DNA from: Fremontodendron californicum
Taxonomy: Eukaryota; Streptophyta; Magnoliopsida; Malvales; Malvaceae
Length of the DNA stretch: 64,000 nucleotides
Direction of reading: 5' to 3'
NCBI GenBank assembly: GCA_030761205.1
Contig: JAULJL010000027.1
Coordinates: 6,763,001 to 6,827,000, forward strand
The notes under the pieces were generated by a model, which was given only the letters and a program-made list of their open reading frames with translations, had not been told where the DNA came from and did not search any database. Below, piece by piece: positions 38,310-48,403 of this stretch (within the stretch, counting starts at the first letter, position 1; the number at the start of each line of letters is the position of its first letter). A program made the translations under genes and the position numbers.

Positions 38310-40381
38310 TGATGCACCCAAAAGAGTGTATCTTATTTAACCTTGCACTAAAAAAATAAATTGTAAGTATAGTAGTTAGCAAGGGTCGAGTCCTCAGGGA
38401 TTGGGTTTTAGTTTATAAGTTAATAGTTTAAAACTTAAATTCAAGAACAATAAAAGAAAAGGGGTTTTTGAAGCCAGATTTAAACTAAAGTAAATAATAA
38501 GAAGAAGATGCAAGGCGGTATAACCAGCCAATAAAAATATATATACTAAATTAGGCGGTATAACCAGCCAATAAAAATATATATACTAAATTAGGCGGTA
38601 TAACCAGCCAATAAAAGTAAAACAAAGTTAATATACAAATTAGGCGGTATAACCAGCCAATAAAAATAAATATACTTTTAAAAATAAGCAAACTAAAAAA
38701 GTAAGAAAACAAGTAAGTAAGAAGAATCAAATATGAAAAATATGGTTAAGGTTTCATTCTCCACCACTAGACATCATTAAGAATCAATTTCAGATCTATC
38801 AATATCAACCAACTATCAAAGTTAACAACCGTAGATAACAACAAGCTCTGTTATCCCAATCTTTCCTTAGTTTGTCGTTAAATAGAACAAGCTCTCTATT
38901 TAATCTCTAACCATCAAACAACCTAGAATAAGCTCTCTAGATTCAATTTAATGGCAGCTTTATGATGAGAAAGATAGGTTGATCTAAGCAACAAACACAT
39001 AAGCTCGGATTGTTCAACTTAGGTTATGTTCCACTTTGCAATTATTGAAAACTTGACCATAATCATTAATCACAAATTGCCACTTATGAATAGGAAATCA
39101 AGACAATTACACGGATCAAGACTCCTAAACTAGCAATAGATAATTTTCAAGATCTATCTAGTTGTACACCTAAACAAATCAAGACAACATCATGAACAAT
39201 TCTTGTAGAAGAACATAAGCAACTTTGATAGAAAATTAATGATAGATAGAATCTGAAAATCAATTATAAAACATGTCTAGGGCTTTGAAATCACCCTTAA
39301 CCAAATAGAAGTTTAGCCTAGCATAGGCATTGTAATCATAAACATAAAATTAAAGAAAATCTAAGAAGAAAATAAAAGAAAGAAAGAAGAAGAGAAAGAA
39401 TATTAATTATCCAACCTCTTGCTCTCTCTAAAGAAAAAGAAAACTAGAGAAAAGAAAGAAGAAGAAGAAAACTTAGAGAATTTTATTAAAATGGCTAATA
39501 TCCTACCTATGTACAATATGATCCCTTACAATCATCCAAGGCCCTCTATTTATACACATTTTGGAGGGCTAAATGACAAGAGACAAGCTTTACAAATTTC
39601 AAAGGTAGGTATAATAGGTGGGTGCATTTTTCTAACAATTTTCGTCATATTGTATGACAATTTTGATCAGCCAACTTGATGGTCGATTTTGTCAATCTTG
39701 GAGGCCTGATCTGATCACATGGTCTTCTAGAAAAATGTTCCCCTATGAGTTACTGATTCATAGCCGTTGGAATCAGCTCATTTGCTGATGTGGAGAAGAA
39801 GATATGGGCAAAATACGAAAACAGGTCAGCACAGACGTCATTGCACATCAGCCAACTTGATGGTCGATTTCTTCAATATTGGAGGCTTTATCTGATCACA
39901 TGGTCTTCTAGACAAATGTTCCCCTATCAGTTAGTGATCCATAGCCGTTGGAATCAGCTCATTTGCTGATGTGTATCGGACGATATGGTAAAAATGCGAA
40001 AACTGCTCAGGACAGACGTCATTGCACATCAGCCAACTTGATGGTTGATTTCGCTAGGCAAAACGACTCCGTTTCAAGAAGTGTAAAACATGAAAAAGAT
40101 AGATATGCCTCTTAACTTTGCACGGTTAAAATTTCAGCCTTATTGCTTCAGTGAAACTCGAGATATAGCTGATATGGCAAAAGCTGTCGGAACTGGAACT
40201 GAACTGGATTTGCCCTTAATTCTAGTAATCTGAAATCACTCAAAGAAACTTGTGAAAAACACCAAATTACATAAAAATATAAAAGATCATAAACACAATT
40301 AGACTAAACAATAATAACTCGTATTTGACACAAAACAATAATAAAACATAACTAAAAACTATATAATTATACGAGTTATCA
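38310..40381 (-). repeat. Element A 5' LTR (A-type)
   Basis: 2072 bp, nearly identical to the 3' LTR; a GAA triplet is added in a GAAGAA run near 39463 and only a few substitutions are seen. The minus-strand TATA is near 39545-39553. Confidence 0.9.
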
Positions 40382-40386
40382 CACCT

Positions 40387-40976
40387 TTCTTTGGAGTTAA
40401 GGCGCATGGGGTTATCTTTCATTGGGTAAGGCGTTCCCAAGATGCCCTTGTGGGCCACAACATTCAAGATGTACGCCTTCGAGGCGTTGAGAGAGGTGTA
40501 CTCGTCGAACTTAGAGTAAGGGCTCTTTCCCCTCTTCGCCCTCGGACCTGGGCACCTCTGTCTGTGTGACTCTGTCGAATTGTTCTTTCGGGTGACCTGG
40601 ATCTATGGCGGTGTGAGTCAAGACCCAACTGTCTTCTGTTGTCATGATATCCCTGCTTGGTTTTCGGTGGACGCCCTTGGTCCCGTCGATAGTTGGTTCT
40701 TTCTTCGGGCCCCTCGGCCAATTTTATCTCTTCTGTTTCGGTTTACCTCTGGGCTTTCTCATACAGACTGTAGAGTTTTTCAGGCTTCTCGTCCGTTAAG
40801 GAGTACCATAGGTGTTCGTGGCGGACTCCATAGATGAACGCTTGGATGGCCCAGTCATCGTGCAAGTCCTTGATTTCCATAGTGGCAGAGTTGAACCTGC
40901 GGATATATTATTTGAGGGTCTCACTCTCCTTTTGCCTCACTGTAAGGAGGCTGGCGGGTGTTTTGAAATTCACCTT
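40387..40976 (-). pseudogene. Tat-like Gypsy gag, N-terminal part
   Basis: Resumes beyond element A. Minus-strand words include NFKTPASLLTVRQKESETLK, stop, YIRRFNSATMEI, DDWAIQAFIYGVRHEHLWYSL, then a charged Arg-rich linker and KAYILNVVAHKGILGTPYP in a second frame. It ends abruptly at 40976, where Athila internal sequence starts; the 5' portion and 5' LTR are not in the window. Confidence 0.8.
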
Positions 40977-41214
40977 GTTAACCTAACAAAAGATTTTTGC
41001 GTGATTTCAGGAAGAAAATCAAAAAGAGAAGAAAAATCAACCATAAAAGACAAATAAAAAAATGAGAATAATTACACAAATTGAATAACACGTAAATTAA
41101 ACCAAAATAAAGTTATTGCAAATCAAACCAAAAGCTGAGAAGTCGTTTATTGTAGTTGTGATTGTGGCTCACATCTTCCTCTGGTTTTACGTCCAGAAAC
41201 GGCTTGAACGCCTT

Positions 41215-41751
41215 CTATGAGTCGAGGATATGCTTCCCATCCAGTTTTCTTACAAGCTGGCAAACAGGGTCTTTTAACATCAGATTCCCAAGATGTTGCC
41301 ATTCCCTTTGGAATTGCGGCCATAAATCAAGAATTTCTCTTTGTACGTCTCCACTAGGATGCGTCTCAAGAGAAAGTTGGATATTACCCAAATTCTCCTT
41401 ACTCAGTCCATCCTTAATGAATTCAATTTTATCATCTCGATTAGAGGACGGAATCCCAATAGAACGACATTTACCGTTACACGTCCATCGTGCACATTTG
41501 TGGCAATTTGAACTCATGCGCTTTGCTCGTCGCTTCTTTGCAAAAGTGCTTCTACCTGTACCTGGTAAATGCAAAACAGGAAGATATTCATCTTCACGTA
41601 CCTTGGCTTCAATTATCCAACGTATGTCTGCAGGAATCCCTTTGTGCATAAGCATTCTTAATCTTTCAAATCGAACTTGGTAAAGCTTCAGTAAAATATT
41701 TCGAGGAAAAGGAGGAAATCGTTTCTGCAATCTTGTGAGAATATCATCCAT
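41215..41751 (-). CDS. Viral NABP-like cysteine-rich protein, region C copy
   Basis: 178 aa, intact and the same protein as the D copy; differs from A at a few positions (for example LQKRF for LHKRF and KGIPAD for KRIPGD). Motifs as in the A copy. It has lost its downstream LOG partner. Confidence 0.65.
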   Translation of the reverse strand: MDDILTRLQKRFPPFPRNILLKLYQVRFERLRMLMHKGIPADIRWIIEAKVREDEYLPVLHLPGTGRSTFAKKRRAKRMSSNCHKCARWTCNGKCRSIGIPSSNRDDKIEFIKDGLSKENLGNIQLSLETHPSGDVQREILDLWPQFQREWQHLGNLMLKDPVCQLVRKLDGKHILDS

Positions 41752-42292
41752 CCTGAAAAAAAATGAAAAAAAATGAAAGAGAAATTGGAAGAGAAATTTA
41801 TATACAATATCAGTTTTGTGGGTAGCTGATGGAACCGATTTAAATAATCACGGAGTACCGTTATCCGCCATTTAACCGGGGTTAAAAAATAAAAATTATA
41901 TTTACATCTAGTTATTTTCAAAACAAGGACCAGAAAGAAAAACAACATAAAAAAAACTCAAAAACAAAACACTCTAAATAAAATCCTAAATTCTTCCCCC
42001 CACACATAATTTTTACATTGTCCTCAATATAATGCTATTATCCCCCAATGCAAGAATTATATGTAAGAGAAAAGAACTATTAAACAAAAGAAACTTATGC
42101 AGCCTAAATGAACTTAAAAACAGTAAACACAATTAACAAAGAAACATAAGAAATAAAAATAAAAACAACAAAAATAATAAAAGAAAAAGGAAAAGAAAGA
42201 GAAAGAGAAAGCAAATCTGAATATGGAAGGTTGGCAATTTCATCTTTAATTGGGCTGCCTTCCCAATTAACACTTGAGTTAGTGTTTTGAAT

Positions 42293-43231
42293 CTAACCAA
42301 CACCCTTTCTTGGCTTTTTAGGCTTGTTAGGCTCATACATGAAATTTCCCAAATTTATGCGTTTGAGAGGAAGCTTTCTTTGCACAACAGTGGATGCATT
42401 CTCCATTACAAGTATTATTCCATCATCCTTGGTGGTGCATATCTCATCGAGGAATGGTGCATCTTTTGGTACTTGTTGAATGGCATCCACAAACAAGTTG
42501 TTTAAGGTTTCTGGCATGTGTTGTTCATGTTCTTCCTCCTTGAACTTTGCAAATCTACTAGGAAAAGGTGGAGAAGAAACATTAGTAAAAAGTGGAACCT
42601 TAAACGTTACCTCAGGTGCCAAAATACACTTATTTGGATTTGTGGCTTCATTATCCTCAAGAATAGAATCCATCTCTAATTTTGTCTCATCCTCATCTTG
42701 TTCCTCATTCCTCAAGGTCACAATAATAGCATCCTCCTTTGGGTTAATAATTGTTTGGGCAGAGAGTTCTTCAGATCTTTGTGCTACCCATACCACCATA
42801 CTACTAGCCAATAGGCTCATTTGCCTTTCCAAACTCTGGATACTTGCCCTTGTTTCCTGTTGAAATTGCAAAGTATTAGTAACAAGAGAATCGACAAGAT
42901 CTTCTAAAGAAGTACCTGAGTTTTGAGTCATATGTAGTGGCTGAAAAAGATCTGGTTCTTGAGACCATGATTGATTAAATCTAGATGGATGAGTGTAATT
43001 GGCATAAGGATCGACTTCTTGGTAATTTTCTGAGTAGCCATAATTAGTATGATCCCACCATCCCTCATGGTAAGTGTTTGAGTAATGATCATACTGTTGG
43101 TCTTGGAACACTTGATGGCCTTGACATCCTCCCATGGCCAATTGTTGAACTGGGTAGGTGAGATTGGCTTGTTGATTTTCCATGTTCATGTATGCCACCA
43201 ACTCTTCAAGTGTTAGATTGCTCAATTCCAT
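42293..43231 (-). CDS. Gag-like protein, region C copy
   Basis: 312 aa from MELSNLTLEE; identical to the D copy apart from a poly-Lys tract of variable length upstream of the chosen start. Diverged from the A copy at roughly one residue in ten. Confidence 0.7.
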   Translation of the reverse strand: MELSNLTLEELVAYMNMENQQANLTYPVQQLAMGGCQGHQVFQDQQYDHYSNTYHEGWWDHTNYGYSENYQEVDPYANYTHPSRFNQSWSQEPDLFQPLHMTQNSGTSLEDLVDSLVTNTLQFQQETRASIQSLERQMSLLASSMVVWVAQRSEELSAQTIINPKEDAIIVTLRNEEQDEDETKLEMDSILEDNEATNPNKCILAPEVTFKVPLFTNVSSPPFPSRFAKFKEEEHEQHMPETLNNLFVDAIQQVPKDAPFLDEICTTKDDGIILVMENASTVVQRKLPLKRINLGNFMYEPNKPKKPRKGVG

Positions 43232-43353
43232 CGTTTTTTTTTTTTTTTTTTTTTTCAAAATTTGATAAGAAAAACTTGTATGTACAAGAAAATAGAACTA
43301 ATTAGAACTGAAAATAAGAATAAACCAAGTAACAAATAAACTAAAGAAAACAA

Positions 43354-43371
43354 TCCCCGGCAACGGCGCCA
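43354..43371 (-). other. Region C primer-binding site
   Basis: Same TGGCGCCGTTGCCGGGGA motif next to the LTR that starts at 43378. Confidence 0.85.
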
Positions 43372-43385
43372 AAAATTTGATGCAC

Positions 43386-44874
43386 TGATGGTAACTCAAT
43401 TAAGAGTTGTAAACCCAAGTGCAGGTTATGTTCAAGTAATAAATTCTCGGGTGTCCGAGGTCGAACCACAGGGAAGCGTATTAATAAGTATAAGTTTATA
43501 AATATATAAGACAAAGAAAGTAAATAAGATATTAGGGAATCAACAACAAAATAAGATAAACAAGATATTAGAGAACAAAATAAACAAAATAACATAAAAA
43601 CAATTAAACAAGATATAAAAAACAATAAGAAAGGATGTTGAGGTTAGAGACTCCACTCTTGGTGTTATGCTAAGATTAATCTTGTTTTATTACACAATTG
43701 AAATCCACACATAAGGGAGGTTCCAATCGGAAGGTTTAGCAATTCAATCCAACGTCCATAGCATATGATATTATGTTCATTTGGTGTCCTCAAAACTCAT
43801 AAAAAGAGTCCAAGCATTCCTTATGCCAAGGTATATGTCTACAACAAATCAAGGTTATGAAACCAAGCATTTACTGTGCCATTTTCATTGTCAATAATGA
43901 ATCAAGATCTCTACTTTGCAAGTATGATTTTAAACCAAAAGAAAATATTATCTATACTAGTATTTATAAATGATGATTCATTTTAGCTCATGTTTAAGAG
44001 ACTAACCTTAGCATTTACCAAGAGCTTCACCTCATCACCTCAACAATATGATTAGCAACACATACTAGATATGAATAAAATGAAAAGAAATGTAAGAAGC
44101 ATAAGTAAATAAAAAAGAAAACTAGAGAAAGGAAAGAAGAAGAAAACTTAGAGAATTTTACTACAAAGGCTAATATCCTACCAATGTATAATGTATCCCA
44201 ATACTCATCCAAGGCCCTCTATTTATACACATTTTGGAGGGCTAAATGACAAGAGACAAGCTTTACAAATTTCAAAGGTAGGTATAATAGGTGGGTGCAT
44301 TTTTCTAACAATTTTCGTCATATTGTATGACAATTCTGATCAGCCAGCTTGATGGTCGATTTTGTCAATGTTGGAGGCTCGATCTGATAAAATGGTCTTC
44401 TAGAAAAATATACCCCTATCAGTTACGGATCCATAGCCGTTGGAATCAGATCATTTGCGCACGTGGATCGGAAGATATGGTCAAAATACCAAAACGGTGC
44501 AGAACAGACGTCATTGCACATCAGCCAACTTGATGGTCGATTTCGCTAGGGAAAACGACTCCGTTTCAAGAAGTGTAAAACATGAAAAAGATAGATATGC
44601 CTCTTAGCTTTGCAGGGATACAAAGTTCAGCCTTATTGCTTCAGTGAAACTCGAGATATAGCTGATATGGCAAAAGGTGTCGGAACTGGAACTGAACTGG
44701 ATTTGCCCTTAATTCTAGTAATCTGAAATCACTCAAAGAAACTTGTGAAAAACACCAAATTACATAAAAATATAAAAGATCATAAACACAATTAGACTAA
44801 ACAATAATAACTCGTATTTGACACAAAACAATAATAAAACATAACTAAAAACTATATAATTATACGAGTTATCA
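43386..44874 (-). repeat. Element B 3' LTR (B-type)
   Basis: On the plus strand TGATGGTAAC ... GTTATCA. From about 44110 to its end it is close to the A-type LTR (shared U3, with a minus-strand TATA at about 44217-44227), while the first 0.7 kb (R-U5 side) is unrelated except for the motif ggtcgaaccacaggga. Confidence 0.9.
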
Positions 44875-44887
44875 CACCCCCATACTT
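44875..44887 (-). other. Element B polypurine tract
   Basis: AAGTATGGGGGTG (minus strand) next to the 3' LTR; the hairpin GTTGCTAG tcc CTAGCAAC follows at 44893-44911. Confidence 0.8.
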
Positions 44888-44911
44888 AGATTGTTGCTAG
44901 TCCCTAGCAAC

Positions 44912-46706
44912 GACTCAATAAAAATAAAATAAGAAAATCTAATCTAATCCATTTTCGTAGGAAATCACGGTGGCACTTAGCATGTGACACAAGCCTTTAA
45001 ACCCCTAGGTGTCCCTAGTGGACGAGTTTAGTCTCGTGAGGGTTTGCTAGAACGATACCCACAAACATTGAAAAACTAAAATATAAGTAAACTACATACA
45101 CTAAAAATATTTACTCCTAATCCTTTCAATATAAATTAGAGACAATCTTTGAACAAGTCTTATAAACTAATCAATAGCTCAAAGAATTTCACAAAAATTC
45201 ATGCTTGAATGTAAATAAATGAGTTAAGCCAATATTAACATAACATATTTCAATCAAAATAGTGCATATTCAACTTAATCTCAACTTCTCACTATACTCT
45301 CATGATTTTCACTCTTTAAAGTAGTGGTAAAGTGTTTACACTCAATCAATCTCATGAAAACAGTTCTACCATATGCTTGCTTGTCCACCTATTCTCCACT
45401 ATTTAGATCATACAACTTCATAAATCAAGAGGTCTTTTTTCAAGGTTGTAATGGGGCCAAAGGGTTATAATGTGGTTAAAGAACAAAAGGATAAAGATAT
45501 CACAAAGGTTCCAAAGAGTTCATAGATTTTAGAGACATAATAAGATCATACAAATAAAACTTCTCAAAACTCTTATAAAGCACATAATAACATAGGCTAA
45601 ATATTCATGTTGAGCCTTTGCATCATTCTAACCAACTTTGTAACATCTTTTTCTAGAAGTTCAAGAGAAGATTTTTTTTTTTTTTTTTTTTTTTTAATAT
45701 GGGAATGTATTTGACAATGATCCCTTTCTTTTTCTCTTGACTTTTTCTTTTCTTTTCTTCCCCCACACTTATCTTTTGTTTCTAACCCAAATTTTCAAAT
45801 AAAAATATCCCTTGTTTTTTTGCAATATGTCTCAAAATATAAAATTCATCTTTAGAACAAGGGTAAGGATATAAGCATATTTAGGCTAGGTGTAAGTTGT
45901 GGTTACCAATAAAACATCATATTTAATGTAGGCTCAAATTGGCTCACTAGTGGGGATGTTCTCGTAGAACATTAATAATGGATGGCTGTTTGGCTCTGGT
46001 TATAATCCTAATGCCTCTATCATATTCATGTTGTCACATGTATCAATATAGTCTCAAACGGTTTAAAGCAAGTTCTAGAGAATCATGTAATCATAAGAGC
46101 ACTCAAGAAAGAAATTAGATTGATTTGTATAATGCATCAATCATTATAGGCTCAAAAACTCACAAAGATGATTATACAAGTCAGATTAAGTCTAAACATG
46201 CTTCTTTCTCAATCAACATATCATATTAACATTGGCTCATAAAAAGGTTGACATCAAGCTCAATTCTCATGAAAATCTTCTCACTAATAAATCTGTTTTA
46301 GACTTATGCAATTCATATCTCATCATTGTATTGAAAGTAACTAAAAAAAAACACACTAAGTCTAAACATGCTTTTTTTTTTGTTTTTTTTTGTTTTTTTT
46401 TGTTTTTGTTTTTTTTTTTTTTTGTTTTTTTTTGTTTTTTTGAAGAAGAAGATTAAATCAAACTGACAAGGTATGTCTCAAGTCTCCCTTACTCAGACCT
46501 TGTTCAGAATGAATACTTCTAAATGTCTTAAAACACAACAAATTTTTTTTTTTTTTTTTTTAGCAAAATATGTCCCTTACCCCCTACTAAAATATGACAT
46601 TGTCCCCAATGTCAAATTTTAAAGGTAGAATTTAGGAGATATTACCTGCAGAGGTTGCTAACCACTTATTATAACTGAGACACAACAAACAAAATGTTAG
46701 ATAATG
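44912..46706. other. Noncoding 3' internal region of element B
   Basis: Related to the 3' regions of A and D but with its own changes: long T runs at 45670-45695 and 46372-46440 (T-runs broken by single G), and one copy only of the 108-bp block doubled in A and D. No gene seen. Confidence 0.6.
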
Positions 46707-47354
46707 TCACAAAGACAAAGTGCAATCCACTCCTTGCTCGTCCATATCTCTTTTTCTTTTTCCGAGCGTTTGCGAAACAACCGTAGCAGATAAACACTCA
46801 TAAGCTTGTAGCTTTTTGAGTAAATCTTCAATGGTTGTAGCAGAAATTATGGTTCTCCTTGCCTCTGAAAACATGAATCCATTATCCACAGCATTATCTA
46901 AATATGAAAGTAAATTACTAAAATAACCATTAATATTAAGCAAACCAATGGGTTTCTTATTTGTGACCAAAGATGACCAAGAAGCCACGCAAGCTATTTC
47001 TTCCAATGTACCCAGACCTCCTGGTAAGGCAATGAATGCATCGGCAGAATGGTACATGATTGTTATCCGTTCAGGGATACTCCAGACTTGTATTTCCTTA
47101 CCCACGGTAGGTCCACAAAAATCTGTAAATGGTTTTGGCACGATTCCTAGAACTGGACTTCCTCCGGCGTGTGCTGCTGTAGCGACTGCTCCCATTAAAC
47201 CCGTACTACCGCCTCCATAAATCAACTGGATCTTTTGTTGGGCAAGTATTACTCCAACTCTTATGGCTTCATCAGCGAATATGTTATTTTTCCCTGGATA
47301 AGCACCTCCAAAGACACAAATTTTTTTAATGCGTTGGGACGAAGTACTTTCCAT
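46707..47354 (-). CDS. LOG-type phosphoribohydrolase, element B copy
   Basis: 215 aa, intact. Same motifs as in A (YGGGSTGLMG, PGGLGTLEE). It differs from the A copy mainly within one short stretch: PKPFTDFCGP for PKLFTSFCGP and VWSIPERI for VCSVPERI. Most other base changes are synonymous. About 0.4 kb downstream of the NABP-like ORF and in the same direction. Expression could come from the 5' LTR through splicing or from a local promoter; the sequence does not decide this. Confidence 0.85.
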   Translation of the reverse strand: MESTSSQRIKKICVFGGAYPGKNNIFADEAIRVGVILAQQKIQLIYGGGSTGLMGAVATAAHAGGSPVLGIVPKPFTDFCGPTVGKEIQVWSIPERITIMYHSADAFIALPGGLGTLEEIACVASWSSLVTNKKPIGLLNINGYFSNLLSYLDNAVDNGFMFSEARRTIISATTIEDLLKKLQAYECLSATVVSQTLGKRKRDMDEQGVDCTLSL

Positions 47355-47720
47355 TTTTTTTCTTTTTCGAGTGCCTGAAAGAGAATGAGTACATGGTGTA
47401 ATATATAGAGGACTGAGTAGTGAATCAGACAAGAGTAATAATGTCGCCGAAAGTGTATCTGACCTGTCAGAAGAAAATGTTAACCTAACAAAAGATTTTT
47501 GCGTGATTTCAGGAAGAAAATCAAAAAGAGAAGAAAAATCAACCGTAAAAGACCAATGCAAAAAAAATCGAGAATAATTACACAAATCGAACAACACGTA
47601 AATTAAACCGAAATAAAGTTATTGCAAATCAAACCAAAAGCTGAGAAGTCATTTATTGTAGTTGTGATTGTGGCTCACATCTTCCTCTGGTTTTACGTCC
47701 AGAAACGGCTTAAACGCCTT

Positions 47721-48257
47721 CTATGAGTCGAGGATATGCTTCCCATCCAGTTTTCTTACAAGCTGGCAAACAGGGTCTTTTAACATCAGATTCCCAAGAT
47801 GTTGCCATTCCCTTTGGAATTGCGGCCATAAATCAAGAATTTCTCTTTGTACGTCTCCACTAGGATGCGTCTCAAGAGAAAGTTGGATATTACCCAAATT
47901 CTCCTTACTCAGTCCATCCTTAATGAATTCAATTTTATCATCTCGATTAGAGGACGGAATCCCAATAGAACGACATTTACCGTTACACGTCCATCGTGCA
48001 CACTTGTGGCAATTTGAACTCATGCGCTTTGCTCGTCGCTTCTTTGCATAAGTGCTTCTACCTGTACCTGGTAAATGCAAAACAGGAAGATATTCATCTT
48101 CACGTACCTTGGCTTCAATTATCCAACGTATGTCTTCAGGAATCCCTTTGTTCATAAGCATTCTTAATCTTTCTAATCGAACTTGGTAAAGCTTCAGTAA
48201 AATATTCCGAGGAAAAGGAGGAAATCGTTTCTGCAATCTTTTGAGAATATCATCCAT
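47721..48257 (-). CDS. Viral NABP-like cysteine-rich protein, element B copy
   Basis: 178 aa, intact, starting about 145 bp after the gag-pol stop. GRSTYAKKRRAKRM and the four Cys are conserved; changes versus A and D lie mostly in the N-terminal third (LKRLQKRF, NKGIPEDIRW). Its place directly after pol is where Athila elements usually carry env-like ORFs. Confidence 0.65.
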   Translation of the reverse strand: MDDILKRLQKRFPPFPRNILLKLYQVRLERLRMLMNKGIPEDIRWIIEAKVREDEYLPVLHLPGTGRSTYAKKRRAKRMSSNCHKCARWTCNGKCRSIGIPSSNRDDKIEFIKDGLSKENLGNIQLSLETHPSGDVQREILDLWPQFQREWQHLGNLMLKDPVCQLVRKLDGKHILDS

Positions 48258-48403
48258 CCTGAAAAAAAATGAAATAAAATAAAATGAAAGAGAAATTTAT
48301 ATACAATATCAGTTTTGTGGGTAGCTGATGGAACCGACTTAAATAATCACGGAGTACCGTTATCCGCCATTTAACCGGGGTAAAAAAAAAATTATATTTA
48401 CAT

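Larger units (their letters stand above)
30929..40381 (-). mobile_element. Athila-type element A: non-autonomous, carries gag-like, NABP-like and LOG genes
   Basis: 9453 bp with LTRs of 2069 and 2072 bp that look nearly identical, flanked by CACCT on both sides (30924-30928 and 40382-40386). It sits in gag of the Tat-like element. Minus-strand order: 5' LTR, PBS (38303-38286), gag-like ORF, NABP-like ORF, LOG-like ORF, a 2-kb noncoding 3' region, PPT, 3' LTR. There is no protease, RT or integrase, so movement would need a partner such as element B, which has the same 3' region, LTR U3 and cargo. Confidence 0.9.
21005..40976 (-). mobile_element. Decayed Tat-like Ty3/Gypsy retrotransposon, split by later insertions
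   Basis: Read on the minus strand, the order is gag (40976-40387 then 30928-30740), protease (30736-30241 then 29247 downward), RT, RNase H, integrase (to 25672), a tandem array, an antisense ORF and an LTR-like end. The second, ribonuclease-HI-like domain after the normal RNase H (YVDGSLGKEGSGAGILL) and the antisense ORF are traits of the plant Tat lineage. It is interrupted by a solo LTR (29253-30240) and by Athila element A (30929-40381). Its 5' end is cut at 40976, where Athila internal sequence begins. The low-coordinate border is approximate. Confidence 0.8.
40977..43377 (-). mobile_element. Truncated Athila-type internal region C
   Basis: Begins in the LOG leader (gttaacctaacaaaag, matching 60258 onward in D) and runs through the NABP-like and gag-like ORFs to the PBS and the start of an A-type LTR at 43378. 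It is almost identical to D 60258-62652. The LOG gene, 3' region and 3' LTR of this copy are missing, cut at the junction with the Tat-like gag. Confidence 0.85.
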
